A stretch of DNA of 64,000 nucleotides, taken from NCBI GenBank assembly GCA_026027325.1, contig JAMSLZ010000007.1:1240001-1304000 (forward strand), in the 5' to 3' direction. The notes under the pieces were generated by a model. It was not told the DNA's origin. It was given only the letters and a program-made list of their open reading frames with translations, and did no database searches. This DNA comes from Actinomucor elegans (Eukaryota; Mucoromycota; Mucoromycetes; Mucorales; Mucoraceae). Numbering within the stretch: the first letter of the stretch is position 1; every line of letters starts with the position of its first letter. Both the position numbers and the translations under genes were made by a program. Below, piece by piece: positions 1-12,346 of this stretch.

Positions 1-84
1 TGCGAAAAACAGTCAGCAAATGCGACAAAGAACTCGTTGAGCTGGATTCACCAGCATCGATTTGAACATTGGGAAGCGGTATAA
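1..84 (+). CDS. Possible 3' end of a gene cut by the window edge
   Basis: Frame 1 is open from the first base to a TAA at 82-84, giving 27 residues that end in FEHWEAV. The composition (Trp, His, Gln, Glu) looks more like protein than the AT-rich sequence that follows, and a long A tract (159-184) lies just downstream, as in a 3' flank. An open stretch this short is also likely by chance in one of six frames, so this is only a hint. The family cannot be recognised from so little. Confidence 0.25.
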   Translation, partial: CEKQSANATKNSLSWIHQHRFEHWEAV

Positions 85-1471
85 ACCCAAAAAAGGAAGA
101 TGTGGATTGTGTTAAACCCTTAGAACAGTAACGTCTCCTCCTAAAGGTGAAACAAACCAAAAAAAAAAAAAAAAAAAAAAAAAAGCTAAAGCTACATCTG
201 TTACATGCTGATTATTCTAGGGTCATCATATAATGAGTTTCTTGACGTAAATCAATAACATAAATACTTAAATTTAGTATTTGGGATGAATCTTACATGG
301 GAATTTTGCCTATCGTTTTCTTTTTCTTTTTTCTTGTCCTTGTCTCTTTTAAATGACAGAAAATAAAAATAGCTGGCAAAAGAAAGATAAATTAATGGTA
401 TTTAATAGCATCAGTATTTATAACAAAAGTCAAATAAATAGGGACTAACAGAGAGCATGTTTTCAAGAGAGAACTTTTAGTAGCTCTGTCATGAAAAAAG
501 TAGTCAACATATTGCTTATAAAAAAAAAGAAAGAAAACTAACATTTGGTATAAAATGTTTTTATTAGATTGTAGATTTCATTATCACCTTCTGATTATTA
601 GATTGAAAAAATCATATTTGTCTAGTATTTTGTATAAAGTAAACAAGAGAGATGCATATACGCTAATAACCATAATGTAACTTGTAGGTCTTTTTAGATT
701 CATTTCAAACATTGTGCTATAAAAGCTGTTCTTGGGTCTAGATAGAGTATATCAAAATAGTATCCAGTCCTAGCTAAAAAAAAAAAAAAAGCGTAAACAG
801 GATGGCAGTAGTGTAAGAACCTTTGCAATAACTTAATATGTTGGTAAATTGTGCTTAATCTTTGCATGATACAGGAAGACAGAACTATGGCTGATTAATG
901 CTTATTTCCAGCTATCGGGTCTCTTTTTCAGTGTATATTGCTATACAGTCATGAATAAATTCCTTTTCCCCATGTCACAGCTATCCATATCAAAATGGGA
1001 TGGATTTCTTTACATACCAAAGACACGCCAGGATAAATGAAAATTTAACAAACAGATGATTATTGCTACGCAAAAACTCCACATCTTAGCTTTACTGACT
1101 ATAATGCTTGAATAATAGTATCATACGCCAAGAAGCTTGTTGGGAAAAGAAGGCCTGTTCGATCTTTCAAAGACTCAAACATATATATATTCATAAGTTT
1201 GCGTTTGAGAAGAATGACTGTAAGGCTCTTTGAAATGAAATGCTCGCATTTGAGTACATAATTTTCTGTTATGTAGTCAAATCCAAACGAAAAAACCATG
1301 TCATTCTTAGAAGTGCTTTTAAAGGCCACAGGATACCCAAGAATCAAAATTTCAGCTCACTCACTAGCTTTCATGCGGAGAAATACGTTTGACAGAACTG
1401 ATAAAAAAAAAGGAAGTCTGAGCCACAGAGTTCCGTTTTTTCTTTCCCTTTTTTTCTTTCTTTCCACAAAA
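85..1471. other. Intergenic region upstream of the Ofd1-like gene
   Basis: AT-rich, with a 26-nt A run at 159-184, a second A run near 776-790 and many short A/T tracts. No convincing gene on either strand. A pyrimidine-rich stretch (about 1436-1465) immediately precedes the ATG of the next gene and is typical of a fungal promoter or 5' leader. Confidence 0.6.
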
Positions 1472-3191
1472 ATGGCCAACAAACGTCAAAAGCTCGATAC
1501 CAATCCCGAAACAAAGTTCCATACAGGCTTGTTAGAAGAAGAATCAGCATCTACTATTGAGAAAGCTTTTAAAGAGTCCAAGCCTTACCTCCATTGTAAA
1601 ATCGACACGCTTGTTAACGATGACTTGCTTAGAAAAGTACGAAAAGAAATTCTTTCCAACTTGCACTTCACCTTGAAGGAAACTGATATCTACAAGGTAA
1701 AACGACCTATTGAATTCGTTTAAGGCAGTCTTTTAATCCATTTTTTTATTCTTAAAAAAAAAGGTCAACCAAACAGGTGACTTAGCCAATCTGGACGGTC
1801 TCCCTCAAAATGAACTCGACCAACTTGCTAGTCTTTTCGAACTTCGCAACGCTATCTATTCCTTAGAGTTCCGTAACTTTATATCCAAAGTTACTGATTG
1901 TGGTCCTCTTTCTGGCTCCAAGATGGATATGAGTATCAATTCATACCAACAAGGCTGTCATTTGCTTAACCATGACGATGTCATTGGTACGCGTCGTGTC
2001 TCTTATATCCTCTATTTGACAGATCCAGAGCAACCCTGGCAACCCAAAGACGGTGGAGCACTTGAGCTTTATCCTGTGATTGAAAAGGGCATCCCTGCTT
2101 CTGAGCCCACAGTTGTAATCCCTCCTCAGTGGAACCAATTTGTCATGTTTACAGTACAACCTGGTCACTCATTCCATTCAGTTGAAGAGGTAGTAGGCGA
2201 AGGCAATCGTCTCAGTATCTCGGGTTGGTTTCATATCCCTCAAGAAGGCGAAATTGGTTACAAGGCACCCTCGCAAGAAGAAACAGATGCAGCCAAATCT
2301 TCTTTGGAACAACTGCAAGAGGAACATGATTCCAGTGATCGATTCAAGAAATACGAGGTGGAAAACCCTGAAGAAGAAGAGATTGTAGGATTGACGGAAG
2401 AAGTCATGGTAGAGTTGGCAGAGTGGATGAATCCTCATTATTTAGACTTGAAAATCCTGTCACAAATGTCTGAACGTTTCTTGGATGAATCTGCTGTCCA
2501 ATGCAAAGAAATTTTGAATGAACCCACAATGGCCAAGTTGGAAGCAGCCACTTTGCAAATGGATAAACAGGATAAGTTATTGACAGGCGAAGATGGTATG
2601 GCTCCTCATGGTACAGGCGTCAGAGAAGGCTGGACCGTGCAAGGACCTCCTCATCGTTTGCGTTACATGATCAATAACAGCGATAAAACAGAAGACGATA
2701 TTTTTGCTTATTTGAAGAGCAAGTTTGAGTCAGAATCATTCCGCTTATGGTTGGCTTCTATTACTCAGCTTTTACCTGTGGGATATCGTGGCGAAGCACG
2801 CCGATTCCGTCCTGGTCATGATTATACTTTGGCCACAACAAACACAAGAGGCCAAGGTGTATTGGATGTTACTTTTTGTAATGTGAACAAGCCTACTGCG
2901 TGGACAGATGGTGATATTGGTGGATATGAATGTTATATGGCCCCTCATGAGGAAGAAGAAGATGCTGCAGTATACAAAGCAGCAGATGAAGATGGCGCTT
3001 TGTTGACTTTACCTGCTGGTCAAAATGAATTATCACTTGTTTTGAGAGATGAAGGTGTTATGCGGTTCATCAAGTATGTAAGCGCTAAAGCACCTGGATC
3101 TCGTTGGGATATTGCTTTTGAGTTTGATTTACCCGAAGGTTTAGATGATGATGATGATGAAGAAGAAGAAGAAGAAGAAGAGCAGGCATAG
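1472..3191 (+). CDS. ofd1: Ofd1/Tpa1-type prolyl 3,4-dihydroxylase (2-oxoglutarate/Fe(II) dioxygenase)
   Basis: Two exons (1472-1696 and 1764-3191; 67-nt GT-AG intron) encode about 550 residues. The family hydroxylates a proline of ribosomal protein uS12. Tpa1 acts in translation termination, and fission-yeast Ofd1 is an oxygen sensor controlling Sre1 turnover. The catalytic residues are readable: the iron triad H145-x-D147 and H213, and R224 for 2-oxoglutarate. The spacings (68 residues between the histidines, 11 to the arginine) equal those of yeast Tpa1. A second, degenerate dioxygenase-like C-terminal domain follows (about 280-530). The protein ends in an Asp/Glu run (about residues 535-548), as many homologues do. 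The start is the first ATG after the pyrimidine-rich leader. The next gene is convergent. Confidence 0.93.
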
Positions 3192-4033
3192 AGTTTGACA
3201 ATTTCAAAAAGACAGTGTAAATAGTATTATTTTCGTATTCTTCATTACCCCTCTCTCTTTCATAGTAGACTTTTCATGTTACATTATTATTAGTAAATCA
3301 TTGTATTCACAAACATACAAACGGTTCTTGAATTTTTTATATGCTTATTTAGTGATCATGGAAGAGAAACGTAAATCAAAATAATTTGCGATAATAAGCT
3401 CTTTGACGAATACATACCTTTACAGTCAACAAACGTTTCTAATTTTGATTCAACAATGTTTTCACGAGCTTACAACAGCTCGCTTTGCACATAAAATATT
3501 AATTAAATATGTCAAAGCGAAACACTGTAATTTTACAATGCTGTAGGCCATTTTTTAACATCTTTCACTATACTACATATATATATATATATATATATAT
3601 GAACACGTTTTTGAACGAAAGAGATCTGCTGCTAAATTTAAGTAATGCAACACTTGTCTGCGGTTTTTCTTTTGGAAATCACTGTTTCCTGCAAAATAGA
3701 GTATCCTTTTATCACTGTTTGAGATATAATATATATATATATTTAATAAAGAAGGGAGAGCCGGTCTTGGTCCAACAAGCAAAAACCATATCTATATGTC
3801 TTATTTTCGATGTGCTTTCTGTTTGGTTTGAGCTTTATTTTGTTGCCCATTTTTTTTTTACGACTATATATCTAAAGACTAATGCAAAAGAAAGACAAGA
3901 AAGTTGTAAAAGGTACAGTATCCCATCAATTGAGCTCTTCCCAGCCACGCATAATTGCTTTAATGGATATGGTCTTGTAGTCTTAAATGTTCAAAGCAGA
4001 AATCAACACTAGTTTATTCTAAATTGCAGTTTT
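3192..4033. other. Convergent 3' intergenic region with AT dinucleotide tracts
   Basis: Lies between the stops of the Ofd1-like gene and CTNNBL1. It contains (AT)n runs at about 3577-3600 and 3725-3744 and several T runs. The apparent reading frames across it run through these simple repeats, so I see no gene. Confidence 0.6.
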
Positions 4034-6357
4034 TTATTCTTTTGACTCAGTTTCCATTGGTTCAGCTGTAGAATTAGCTTCACCTCTTGCGATACGTCTT
4101 AATGAAACAAAATCAGCCATGAGAGCTGTTTCTTCTTCAATGATTCTAAACACACTCGACATTTCTTGGCCCTTTCTCTTCAAGAGCATCGTTGCCTTTT
4201 CACGAACACCTTTGTTTTCTTCACTCAGCGCTGCAATTAATAAACAGACACGTTGCAAAGTAAACAGGCCAGCATCCAATCGACGAACATAGAAATCAGC
4301 TTCAAACTCTTCATAATCTTCTTCATCTAACGTTTGCTTTGCATCCTCCAATTCCTTTTTCACAGCTTGATCTTTGTTTTCATATTGCTCTTTCATTTCC
4401 ACAAGACGATCCACCTTTTCAAAGTCATCCTCTGTGAACTTGAGCAGTACTCTCATTCTTTGGACATCGTCCTGAGTCAAGTGTCGTAATAATGATAAAA
4501 TAATACAGGAAATATGCTCTATAAACAGGGTGAGTTTGTCGTCTTTCAAATGTCTGATGTAACTTTTACCTTCATCCTCTGACTCGTTGAATGCAGATTG
4601 ATGCGACTTTTTCAACTTTTTGTTTCCCTATATCTATTGTTAAAGGGGGGGCAATTACTTATATACAGCTATTGGCTTATGAATTTTACCTTTCCCATGA
4701 ACAGAGGGAATAATGACTTGAGTCCAGAGGCATCCACGAAACGAAGACATCTGTCTCTACTATCTTCCCCACTCAAAGCATAGTTTAGCACTTTGACAGC
4801 TCTAATACGTGCCAATGTCTTTTCTCTAAACGCAATATGTAGTTAGCCTTTGATCTGATGTAATTGTCTTATGGGACTTACTTCATCATGATCACCATCA
4901 ATTCAATACCTTCTGATTCCAAGAAACGTTGCTTGTTCTCGGGTTCATTTAGCAATGAACACAAGGCGTTAAAATAATTTTCAACCATTTCACTTTCATC
5001 CTCTGATGCAGCATCCTTACGTCTGTATACCTGTATTAAAGCAAATTGGTTATGTTTATTGACTCCAAGTATGCATGCCACTTACAGATAAAGCTCTCAG
5101 TAGGATATCTACACCGTCTAGTTCGCCAACTTTCAGACGAATATCTATGTAGATTGGCTTAATGATATGAAATCAATCTTTTCAGTAAAGATTAGTTTTA
5201 CCTCTGTCATCTTGTAAAAGGATCGAGAGAATTTCGCTGGTATATTCGATATTAGCATCAAATCCTTTTTGCTGTAATCTCTTGAGCAACCAAGGCAAGA
5301 TATCAGTCTTTAATGCAATATCTTGAGCATATTTAGGTTCCAAAGATATAATATTTTCCAAGATACCCAAGATCTTAAAGACGCCCTGACGATCGGACTC
5401 TTCTTCCTCATTCATACGACCTAAATTCTGTACTAATAACTGCAAAAGCTCATTTTCCAACTATTAAAATACACTCAGTTAGTTACTGTATTGGCAATTT
5501 TTTTTGGAGGACGCTCATCCTTACCATAGCGTCTACAAATATCTTGATTGAAGCTTGCACATCTTTTGATCTTTCCAAATCATCTTCAGAGGTACCAGTG
5601 CCGACATCTTCGTCTGTCAACTCGTTAATCAAGTCAATAGTATCAATGGCGATATCGGTGTTTTCGTGACTGAGAAGCGACAAGAGCGAAGACACACTAC
5701 CCAAGTTGACAAACTCGGGGTACATGTGAGGTGCTTCGGTCAAAGTTAGCAAATTCTTGATTTCCTCGTCTAGATCGGCTTCTGATTCCATGAATTTCTC
5801 AGGCTGATCAGCGTAACGTACTCTCATTTCTTGATTTTTATTAATTGCCTTTTCAAACTTGAGAATCATTTTCTTGACATTGGTGGCTGTTAATGCTTCG
5901 GTCTAAGTCGCGTAAAACTTAGCAAAATAATAATAATAATAATAATCGAGAACAATTCTAAATATATGTGCACATACCTCGTCTACATCGTATTCATCGA
6001 CGAGATCTAGAATACTGCTTTGCTCTTGTGTTAATCCACCACCAAAGAAACGGCCTTCTTCGTCATCGAGCTCAGTGTCTTCGTCTTGATATCGTTCAGC
6101 TGGATAGTCTTCTTCTTGTATATCTTCTTGATCAATATTTCGCTTCTTATTGACGTGCTCAGTACTGCTTCCAGGCAAGTCGGCTGCATCCTTGTATTTG
6201 TCAAAGAACTGCATGTCTGGGGTTGCAGGCATCTTTCTCTTGTTACGACCTGTTGGAATGGCCGGGATCTACACAATGTACGCGATTTTTTCAAGTTAGT
6301 TTAGAGAATTTTATCAAGTAATTGTGCTATTACCTTGAAAAGTTCGTCAATGTTCAT
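4034..6357 (-). CDS. CTNNBL1: CTNNBL1 (beta-catenin-like protein 1), spliceosome-associated armadillo protein
   Basis: Nine exons on the minus strand: 6334-6357, 5978-6268, 5525-5902, 5202-5460, 5086-5144, 4882-5030, 4690-4825, 4570-4627, 4034-4518. All junctions keep frame, giving 612 residues (human 563). CTNNBL1 is an ARM-repeat partner of the Prp19/CDC5L complex and binds nuclear localisation signals of splicing factors. Diagnostic stretches include PEKFMESE, SLLSLLSHENTD, LLVQNLGRM, DILPWLLKRLQQK, EILSILLQDD, FTEDDFEKVDRL and FYVRRLDAGLF. A basic GRNKRK near residue 15 fits the N-terminal NLS, followed by an acidic linker. Exon 1 codes for only eight residues. The intron between exons 8 and 9 (51 nt) has no stop and is a multiple of three, so its retention would insert 17 residues. 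Divergent from Gemin2. Confidence 0.92.
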
Positions 6358-7142
6358 ATTGGTATAAAGAATAAAGGTAAAAAAAAAGCCAACAAATACT
6401 CGCATTTTTTAAATGGACTTCAAATTTTAATTTTTCAAAGGGTGCACGTTATTACTCGAACTCTTCAGAATTTTGATAACTTGATTAAATGTAGAAAACC
6501 CTACTAATAACCAGCTATAGTTTTTTTTGGCACCAAAAAATATCTCATATATGAATGTACAATTATATATATATATATATATTTTAGTACTAAGTATATC
6601 GCTTTTGCGCGCAAAACACAAAAATCAAACATAGTTTACAATTACTCAATATTTATGATAAGAAAACTATGTGATTTTATGGCAAGTGGTGCGAAATCGA
6701 ATGACCTAGAAGCCATACTGTGACTTTACGTATTATATCGTGTTAATTGTTATATAATACTAGTAATAAAGCCGTAAGGATGAATATTTTGAACCCAAAA
6801 AATAGTTATGGTTATCTATTGTTGCTAACCAATCATGATCCTCAGAAAAACATATTAGATCTTCATCACCAATCAAATGTACAGTCTTTTACAGTGCCAT
6901 TTTTTAATTTTTTTGACTGGACCTTTAAGTTATGGACGTGAGATTTTCGAGGCACGGTTTATGATACCATATCATTTATTATCTATTTAAAAAAAAAATC
7001 GCTTTAAAAGTGTCAAAGAAAAATTGGGAGTTCTTCCAATGAGCACTCATTATATAGAAATACCGCTTAAACTATGAGGACATAACTAATTTCCATATAT
7101 TTTGCCACCAATATTGCTTTGATCGTGGTTAAACAAATAACA
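6358..7142. other. Divergent promoter region between CTNNBL1 and Gemin2
   Basis: 785 bp shared by two head-to-head splicing-factor genes. AT-rich, with an (AT)n run at about 6563-6582. No clear TATA box or known motif could be assigned to either side, and there is no gene inside. Confidence 0.6.
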
Positions 7143-8113
7143 ATGTCAAAACGTTTATTTTCTCAAATCACAACTGAAGACACAAACGAAGAGTATGACA
7201 ATGGCAAAGCGGCTCTTCCATTAAGTAAATCAAAGCCTGATCTGGTTAATGGTATACCAATATCAGGCGAAGATTACTTGCTAGTTGTCCGGTATATAAC
7301 CTCTCACAAGATCTTGAATTCTAATGGAACGCATAGCTCACATTTTTAATTCTTAGCCAACAAGCTAAAAAGTGCGCGAAAACAATGGTTGCACCACCAC
7401 CAAAACAAATTAAAAAGGTTCAGTTACCATCCCATTTTCAATTTTTCAATGATGCGAATGCAGTAGACGATCAAGCATCAGAAGTGTGGCGAAAAGGGTT
7501 TTCAGTTCCCTTTCAAGCATATCAAAAGGTATTTACTTGTCTTGATTCTTTAAACTGAGGTATTTTGTAGCTTACTTGGGTCTTTTTTTTCTTTACGCGC
7601 TAGGAAATGCAAAGTAAAGGTTCAACAAACAAGCATAAAGAGATCACATCCATAGATGAAGCATATGCTTTGTTGTATGCAAAAGATCAAAATCTGCCAA
7701 AGCTCATTCCTAGTTTATCTCAGGTTTGTTTTTTTTTTTTTTTAGATTTTTAAATAGGGAGGGAGGAACAATTTTATAACTGTCTTCATTTCCTGTAGCA
7801 TACAATCTTACGGCTACTCAAATTTCATGTTCAATGGTTAAGCACGAAAGAAGATATTGAACCCATGGTAAGAGAAATCAATTCATGACGCGGTCTTTGT
7901 AGTGGTTTATGACTGTGATCATTGTAGTGTCTGTCGATATTTGCGTTACTGGTTCACCTTGATACAGTGTTGATATCAAAGAACATATCCATATTGAGAG
8001 ATCTCTCAAGAGAATGCATCAAAATTAGAACAGCTTCACCTGAGCTTAAAGCACCTTTAAATATTATTGTTTCGATCATAGCAGATACTTTTGGGCAGGC
8101 AGATCTTCTTTAG
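7143..8113 (+). CDS. GEMIN2: Gemin2/SIP1 (Brr1-like) snRNP assembly factor
   Basis: Five exons (7143-7291, 7357-7528, 7604-7723, 7799-7867, 7928-8113) join in phase to 231 residues. Gemin2 is the SMN-complex subunit that holds the Sm pentamer during cytoplasmic assembly of spliceosomal snRNPs. Recognition rests on the N-terminal GIPISGEDYLLVVR, which resembles the family's EEYLRRVR box, and on the C-terminal helical part: LRLLKFHVQWL, then ISILRDLSRECIKIR, then LNIIVSIIADTFGQADL, which parallels the human end LNLLICLVSRYFDQRDL. The protein is shorter than human Gemin2 (about 280). An upstream in-frame TTG is ignored in favour of the ATG at 7143. The presence of Gemin2 implies an SMN-type assembly pathway. 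Confidence 0.85.
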
Positions 8114-9400
8114 ATCTGGTTTGCTAAATTCACATTGATACCAACAAAAGCTCAGTACTTATAAATTGATCCTCTTACATAAAATATTACGCGTACTTGA
8201 TGGTAGTAGATTTCAATGATTGATTGCCAGGATAAGAGCATATATGGAAGCATTTGTTAAGGCTTTGAGGGAGGGAGAGAGTGTAATAATTTTTTGTTTT
8301 AAGTCAAAAGTAATGGTAGATATGAGATTGCCAAAAAATATTGGAAAAAGTAAAGTAATTCTGGAATCAAGAATGATACTCATTTCTTCTATACTAGAAG
8401 TTGTTTGATCTGCTAATCCAGTGAAGCTTCTTATATGCTTTTTTTTCGGATTTTTCACAACAACAATATAAACTAGTCTATCAATATTTCAGTTACAATA
8501 GATTTTACATATATTTTACAATTGAGCTTTTAGGGAACAGTATAGTTTTGGTTTTTGACAGAAATAAATCTATTCAATGTTTAAATCATCATTATGAACA
8601 ATATCATGCTACACGGGCATGGTTTATATATTAAATGTAGATACACAGATAAGAGAAGTAGTAATATCCAGGCTAAAATCTCATTGAATAGGATGATTAA
8701 ACTTTGATTGTTGTTGCTGTTTCTGGAGCCCCATTATGCCAATCGTACATTAGATACCATTAAGCCGATACCAATCCCTGAATTTCAGACAATTCTTGCA
8801 ACAACTGAGTCCTTGCTAATAAATTATTTCTTATGGTTATGCATCAGTGTGGGTATGTGATAGGAGTTGATACGCACGCATTTACGGAACTCTATTCTTC
8901 ATTGAATTGCGGAGATTGAAGATTAAAGAGGAAGAAGATTGCTTGACAACTGATGCGTAATTATAAAATCATAAGTAGGTAAACATTAAACCAAGATAAA
9001 TGCATAATTCCCTGGAAATATATATATATAAAGTGTTGTCTCCGAATAAATTTAGTCTTACAACTGTAAATTTAATAGGGTATGCGCTAGAGAAGGGTTG
9101 ATTGTACAAAGCATTTTTCTTTCAGTAAAAAGCTTATAGTGCTTATTGTGAAAGCTACACAGTTACGATTATAATTTGCATTCTGTAATTTTAATAGTTA
9201 TTGATACTATAAAAATGTATAATGTTCAATTGGCCCTGACAGTTGCGTTTTAATCACTGTGAGAAACAAAGTGTCATTTTCTAATAACATGATTGGTTTA
9301 TACTTAGTTTCAATTGTTTGGACTAATATGAGATCCTTATCAGATTCTCTGGGGGGTTTTTTTTTTCTTTAGTACTCTACATTCTCTTTCTTTTTGCTCC
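8114..9400. other. Intergenic region before the mitochondrial carrier
   Basis: No supported gene. Short frames on both strands at 8213-8458 overlap each other and have no family resemblance. One ACGCGT occurs at 8189-8194. A G6 followed by a T-rich stretch (about 9350-9370) precedes the carrier start. Confidence 0.55.
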
Positions 9401-10706
9401 ATGTCCACCACAGCAACTAGTACAACAACCTCGACTGAAAGACTGTTATCAGCTTGTGGAGGCGCTTTAGTAACTTCACTCATGGTGACTCCCATGGACG
9501 TTGTGAAAATGAGAATGCAAACCCAACATGTTTATCATGCTACAGCGTCCAGTCTTTCCAAAGCTATTTGTTGCATGACATTCAACAATTGTACTCAATC
9601 GATAAAGCAAGGACTTCAATACAATAGAAACATGTCTACTTGTGCTATTCACCCAGCACCTTCCACCCTATTCAAAGGCACCTTTGTAAGTTGACAAGCA
9701 GTTTAAAGCGGGGTACCCTTCCAAAAAATTTAAGACTTATTTTTTATTTTATACTAGGATGGATTGTACAAAATCTTTAAATATGAAGGTGTTACTGCTT
9801 TATGGAAAGGATTATCACCTGCCCTGTTAATGTCAGTACCAGCCAATGTCATTTACTTTGTTGGATATGACTACTTGAGAGAAATGATTCAACCCTATAC
9901 GAACGATTATTCGCCTTTGATCGCTGGTGCTTTTGCTCGTACTGTGGCAGTCACTATGATATCGCCTATTGAATTATTCAGAACTAGATTGCAAGCTGCT
10001 ACTGGTGTACATGACTTCAAACGTAAGTTGTATTTGATGATATCAATTGATAAACTTGTAGAACTTATAGATATGATAGATGTAATGGAAGGCGTTAAAA
10101 AAATGGTTCTTCAAGATGGATCAATGGCTTTATGGAGAGGCTTACCACCCACTTTATGGCGAGATGTACCATTTTCTGCCATTTACTGGATGGGATATGA
10201 AGAAACCAAAAGAGCCATTATAACAAACGGTCAATTAAGTGAATTACAAACCAGTTTTCTTGCTGGCGCTTTGTCTGGCATGGTAAGTAACAGCCATTTG
10301 TGTAGTAATTTTGAAATTGACCTTATATGTTACTAGTTTGCTGCTGCTATCACTACACCATTTGATGTTGCGAAAACCAGAAGACAAGTAGATGCCGGCA
10401 GAGGTATTGTTTGTATATACAATGATTGGATAAGGTTTACTAATTTTTTATATATAATTACAGAGAAACCTTCACTAAATGATTCGAGAGTACCTGCCAT
10501 ACTCAAACAAATTTACAATCAAGATGGTGTTAGAGGTTTATTTAGAGGTAAACACTAGCTATAGCTTGATATTGACTGTACTGTACTGATCATTTTTTTT
10601 AATACTAGGATTAACGCCTAGAGTTGCCAAGATTGGACCTTCTTGTGCTATCATGATTAGCAGCTACGAAATGGGTAAAATCTTCTTTTCAAAGCAACAT
10701 GAATAA
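9401..10706 (+). CDS. MTM1: Mitochondrial carrier of the SLC25A39/40-Mtm1 type
   Basis: Six exons: 9401-9685, 9758-10022, 10080-10282, 10337-10403, 10464-10547, 10609-10706; 333 residues with the 10079 acceptor. Three carrier repeats are seen, with signatures [10 protein letters not shown] (about residue 32), [11 protein letters not shown] and [11 protein letters not shown], each followed by W/L-(K/R)-G elements such as LWKGLSP and [22 protein letters not shown] is typical of the SLC25A39/40 subgroup, which imports glutathione into the mitochondrial matrix; yeast Mtm1 affects Sod2 metallation and Fe-S metabolism. Unlike many carriers there is a long linker in the first matrix loop. Intron 2 has three possible in-phase AGs (10061, 10070, 10079). 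I chose the last because it best keeps the family spacing before GVKKMV. Confidence 0.9.
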
Positions 10707-12346
10707 TACTCTCGATGAATACCTTTACCTCTCTTTATATACACACATTGGCACATACAACATACATTACACCTCAGTACATATCCTCATACATAATCAT
10801 TTATTTGAACCCAACTAATTTAAAAAAAAACTTTTGTCTTTTATGCTACTATAATAAAAATGTCCTTGATTTATCTACATCTTCCCATAGTATATGGCAC
10901 TTCATGATTATTAGCTTGGTGGAGAGTGAAAAGAAACGCTTTATGCATTATGTATCATTATTTAGAAACGATTGGGTAGAGGTACAGTATAACCCCACAT
11001 TATTTATTGAAAACTACATGGACCGCGTAGTAGCTAAACAATAACGATTCTAGTAAATGCAGCAGCTCATTCTGAGTATGAAATACTTGCTCATCAATGC
11101 GACATTAAATTGGTGGAGAGGTCTACAGAATATATGACGTGCATGCAATTCACTGTCAGTCATTCATATAATATAGCCATTGCACTTTAGTTTAGCAAAA
11201 GTTGATTTAGATTCAACTCTTTATTTTGAACATGCAACATTAGTTGAATGGAGATATTAAATCGCGATTGGTAGAGAGATCTAGATTTCATAGATAAACG
11301 TAAAATGATATGTGTTTAAGCAATCTATTAAAATCCCCCTGTATATGCAGCAATTACTTAGAGAGAGAAAAGATCACATTATCTAGACTTGATACCTAAC
11401 GAACATAACTTTCGTATATTGGAGGGTGATGGATTTTCTGGTATATCAGAAGATGATATTTTTTACTTGCATAAAAATAAAAACTAAAAATTTTATTGGA
11501 TCAAAAGCAATATTATATACCCCTTTATACCTTTTCACTAGTCAATTTAATTATGTATAAACTCCATTAATAGATCTTGTGACTTAAAGGCGATAACTGA
11601 CTATATATAATGGGCTATAGTTTATCTCTCTTTTTTTTTGAGGGGGTTCACTGAGAGAGAAGAATAAAGAGATACAACCATCCAATTATAGCTGCCCAAT
11701 GATTGAATAGGGAATCATGGAAAATCTTTGAGGTATGACCTATCATGCAACTCTTGTCTTTTTCCAAAAAGAAGTTTTTTTTTTAATATAAAACAAAATA
11801 TTATATATACTATCATAGATCAACATTTTGCCAAAGAAACGTGACGGTTTCAAACGAAAAGTAGTATAGCTATCGCGCTTGTTCGGTGGATGCAAAAGTG
11901 AGTTCTTTAGTATAAATTATAATAGGCGCATTACATTCTTTTCAATATGAATACTTGAACCAGAGACGAACCAAATATTCTACCTAAATCTTCTGATAGT
12001 TGCGATCAAATTGCGCTATGCAAGACAAGTCTTAGCCCATATTGTTATTAAGTCATCAGGGCCATTTACTTTTTTGAATAAAATAAAACCAAGCTATAAG
12101 AACTCATTGGTCAAAGAGCGATCTTAGGGATAGGCAAAAACATTTGAAGGAAAAACAGCTAAGCACTTTGAATAATTGAAACAAACATAATTATGATACG
12201 TTTAATTAGTAATTGTATTTGACAATATAATCAACTGAGCAATGTGTGTTACATTTAATGCAAATTAAAGTACAATACCCCATATATATATATATACTGT
12301 CATTAGAAGGGTATCTTTTCTTTTATAATTATATTATCTGAATAGC
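10707..12346. other. Intergenic region, no gene seen
   Basis: A 109-codon open frame (10715-11044) starts 9 bp after the carrier stop but is dominated by Ile, Tyr, Thr and Leu from AT-rich sequence and is probably the 3' UTR. The rest is AT-rich with short T and AT tracts. The downstream cyclin is transcribed toward this interval. Confidence 0.55.

Noticed and set aside
1099..1347. Minus-strand 82-codon frame with protein-like composition (FGFDYITENYVLKCEHF), vaguely like a Mediator MED18 segment
   Set aside because: It begins with TTG, has a stop just upstream, no N-terminal half, and would overlap the Ofd1 promoter. The resemblance is too weak to name a gene.
8213..8458. Overlapping frames on both strands
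   Set aside because: Neither strand resembles a known protein and no splice partners are seen; mutually antisense frames of about 60-80 codons are expected by chance.
10715..11044. 109-codon frame right after the carrier gene
   Set aside because: Composition is that of AT-rich DNA, there is no domain, and it lies in the expected 3' UTR.
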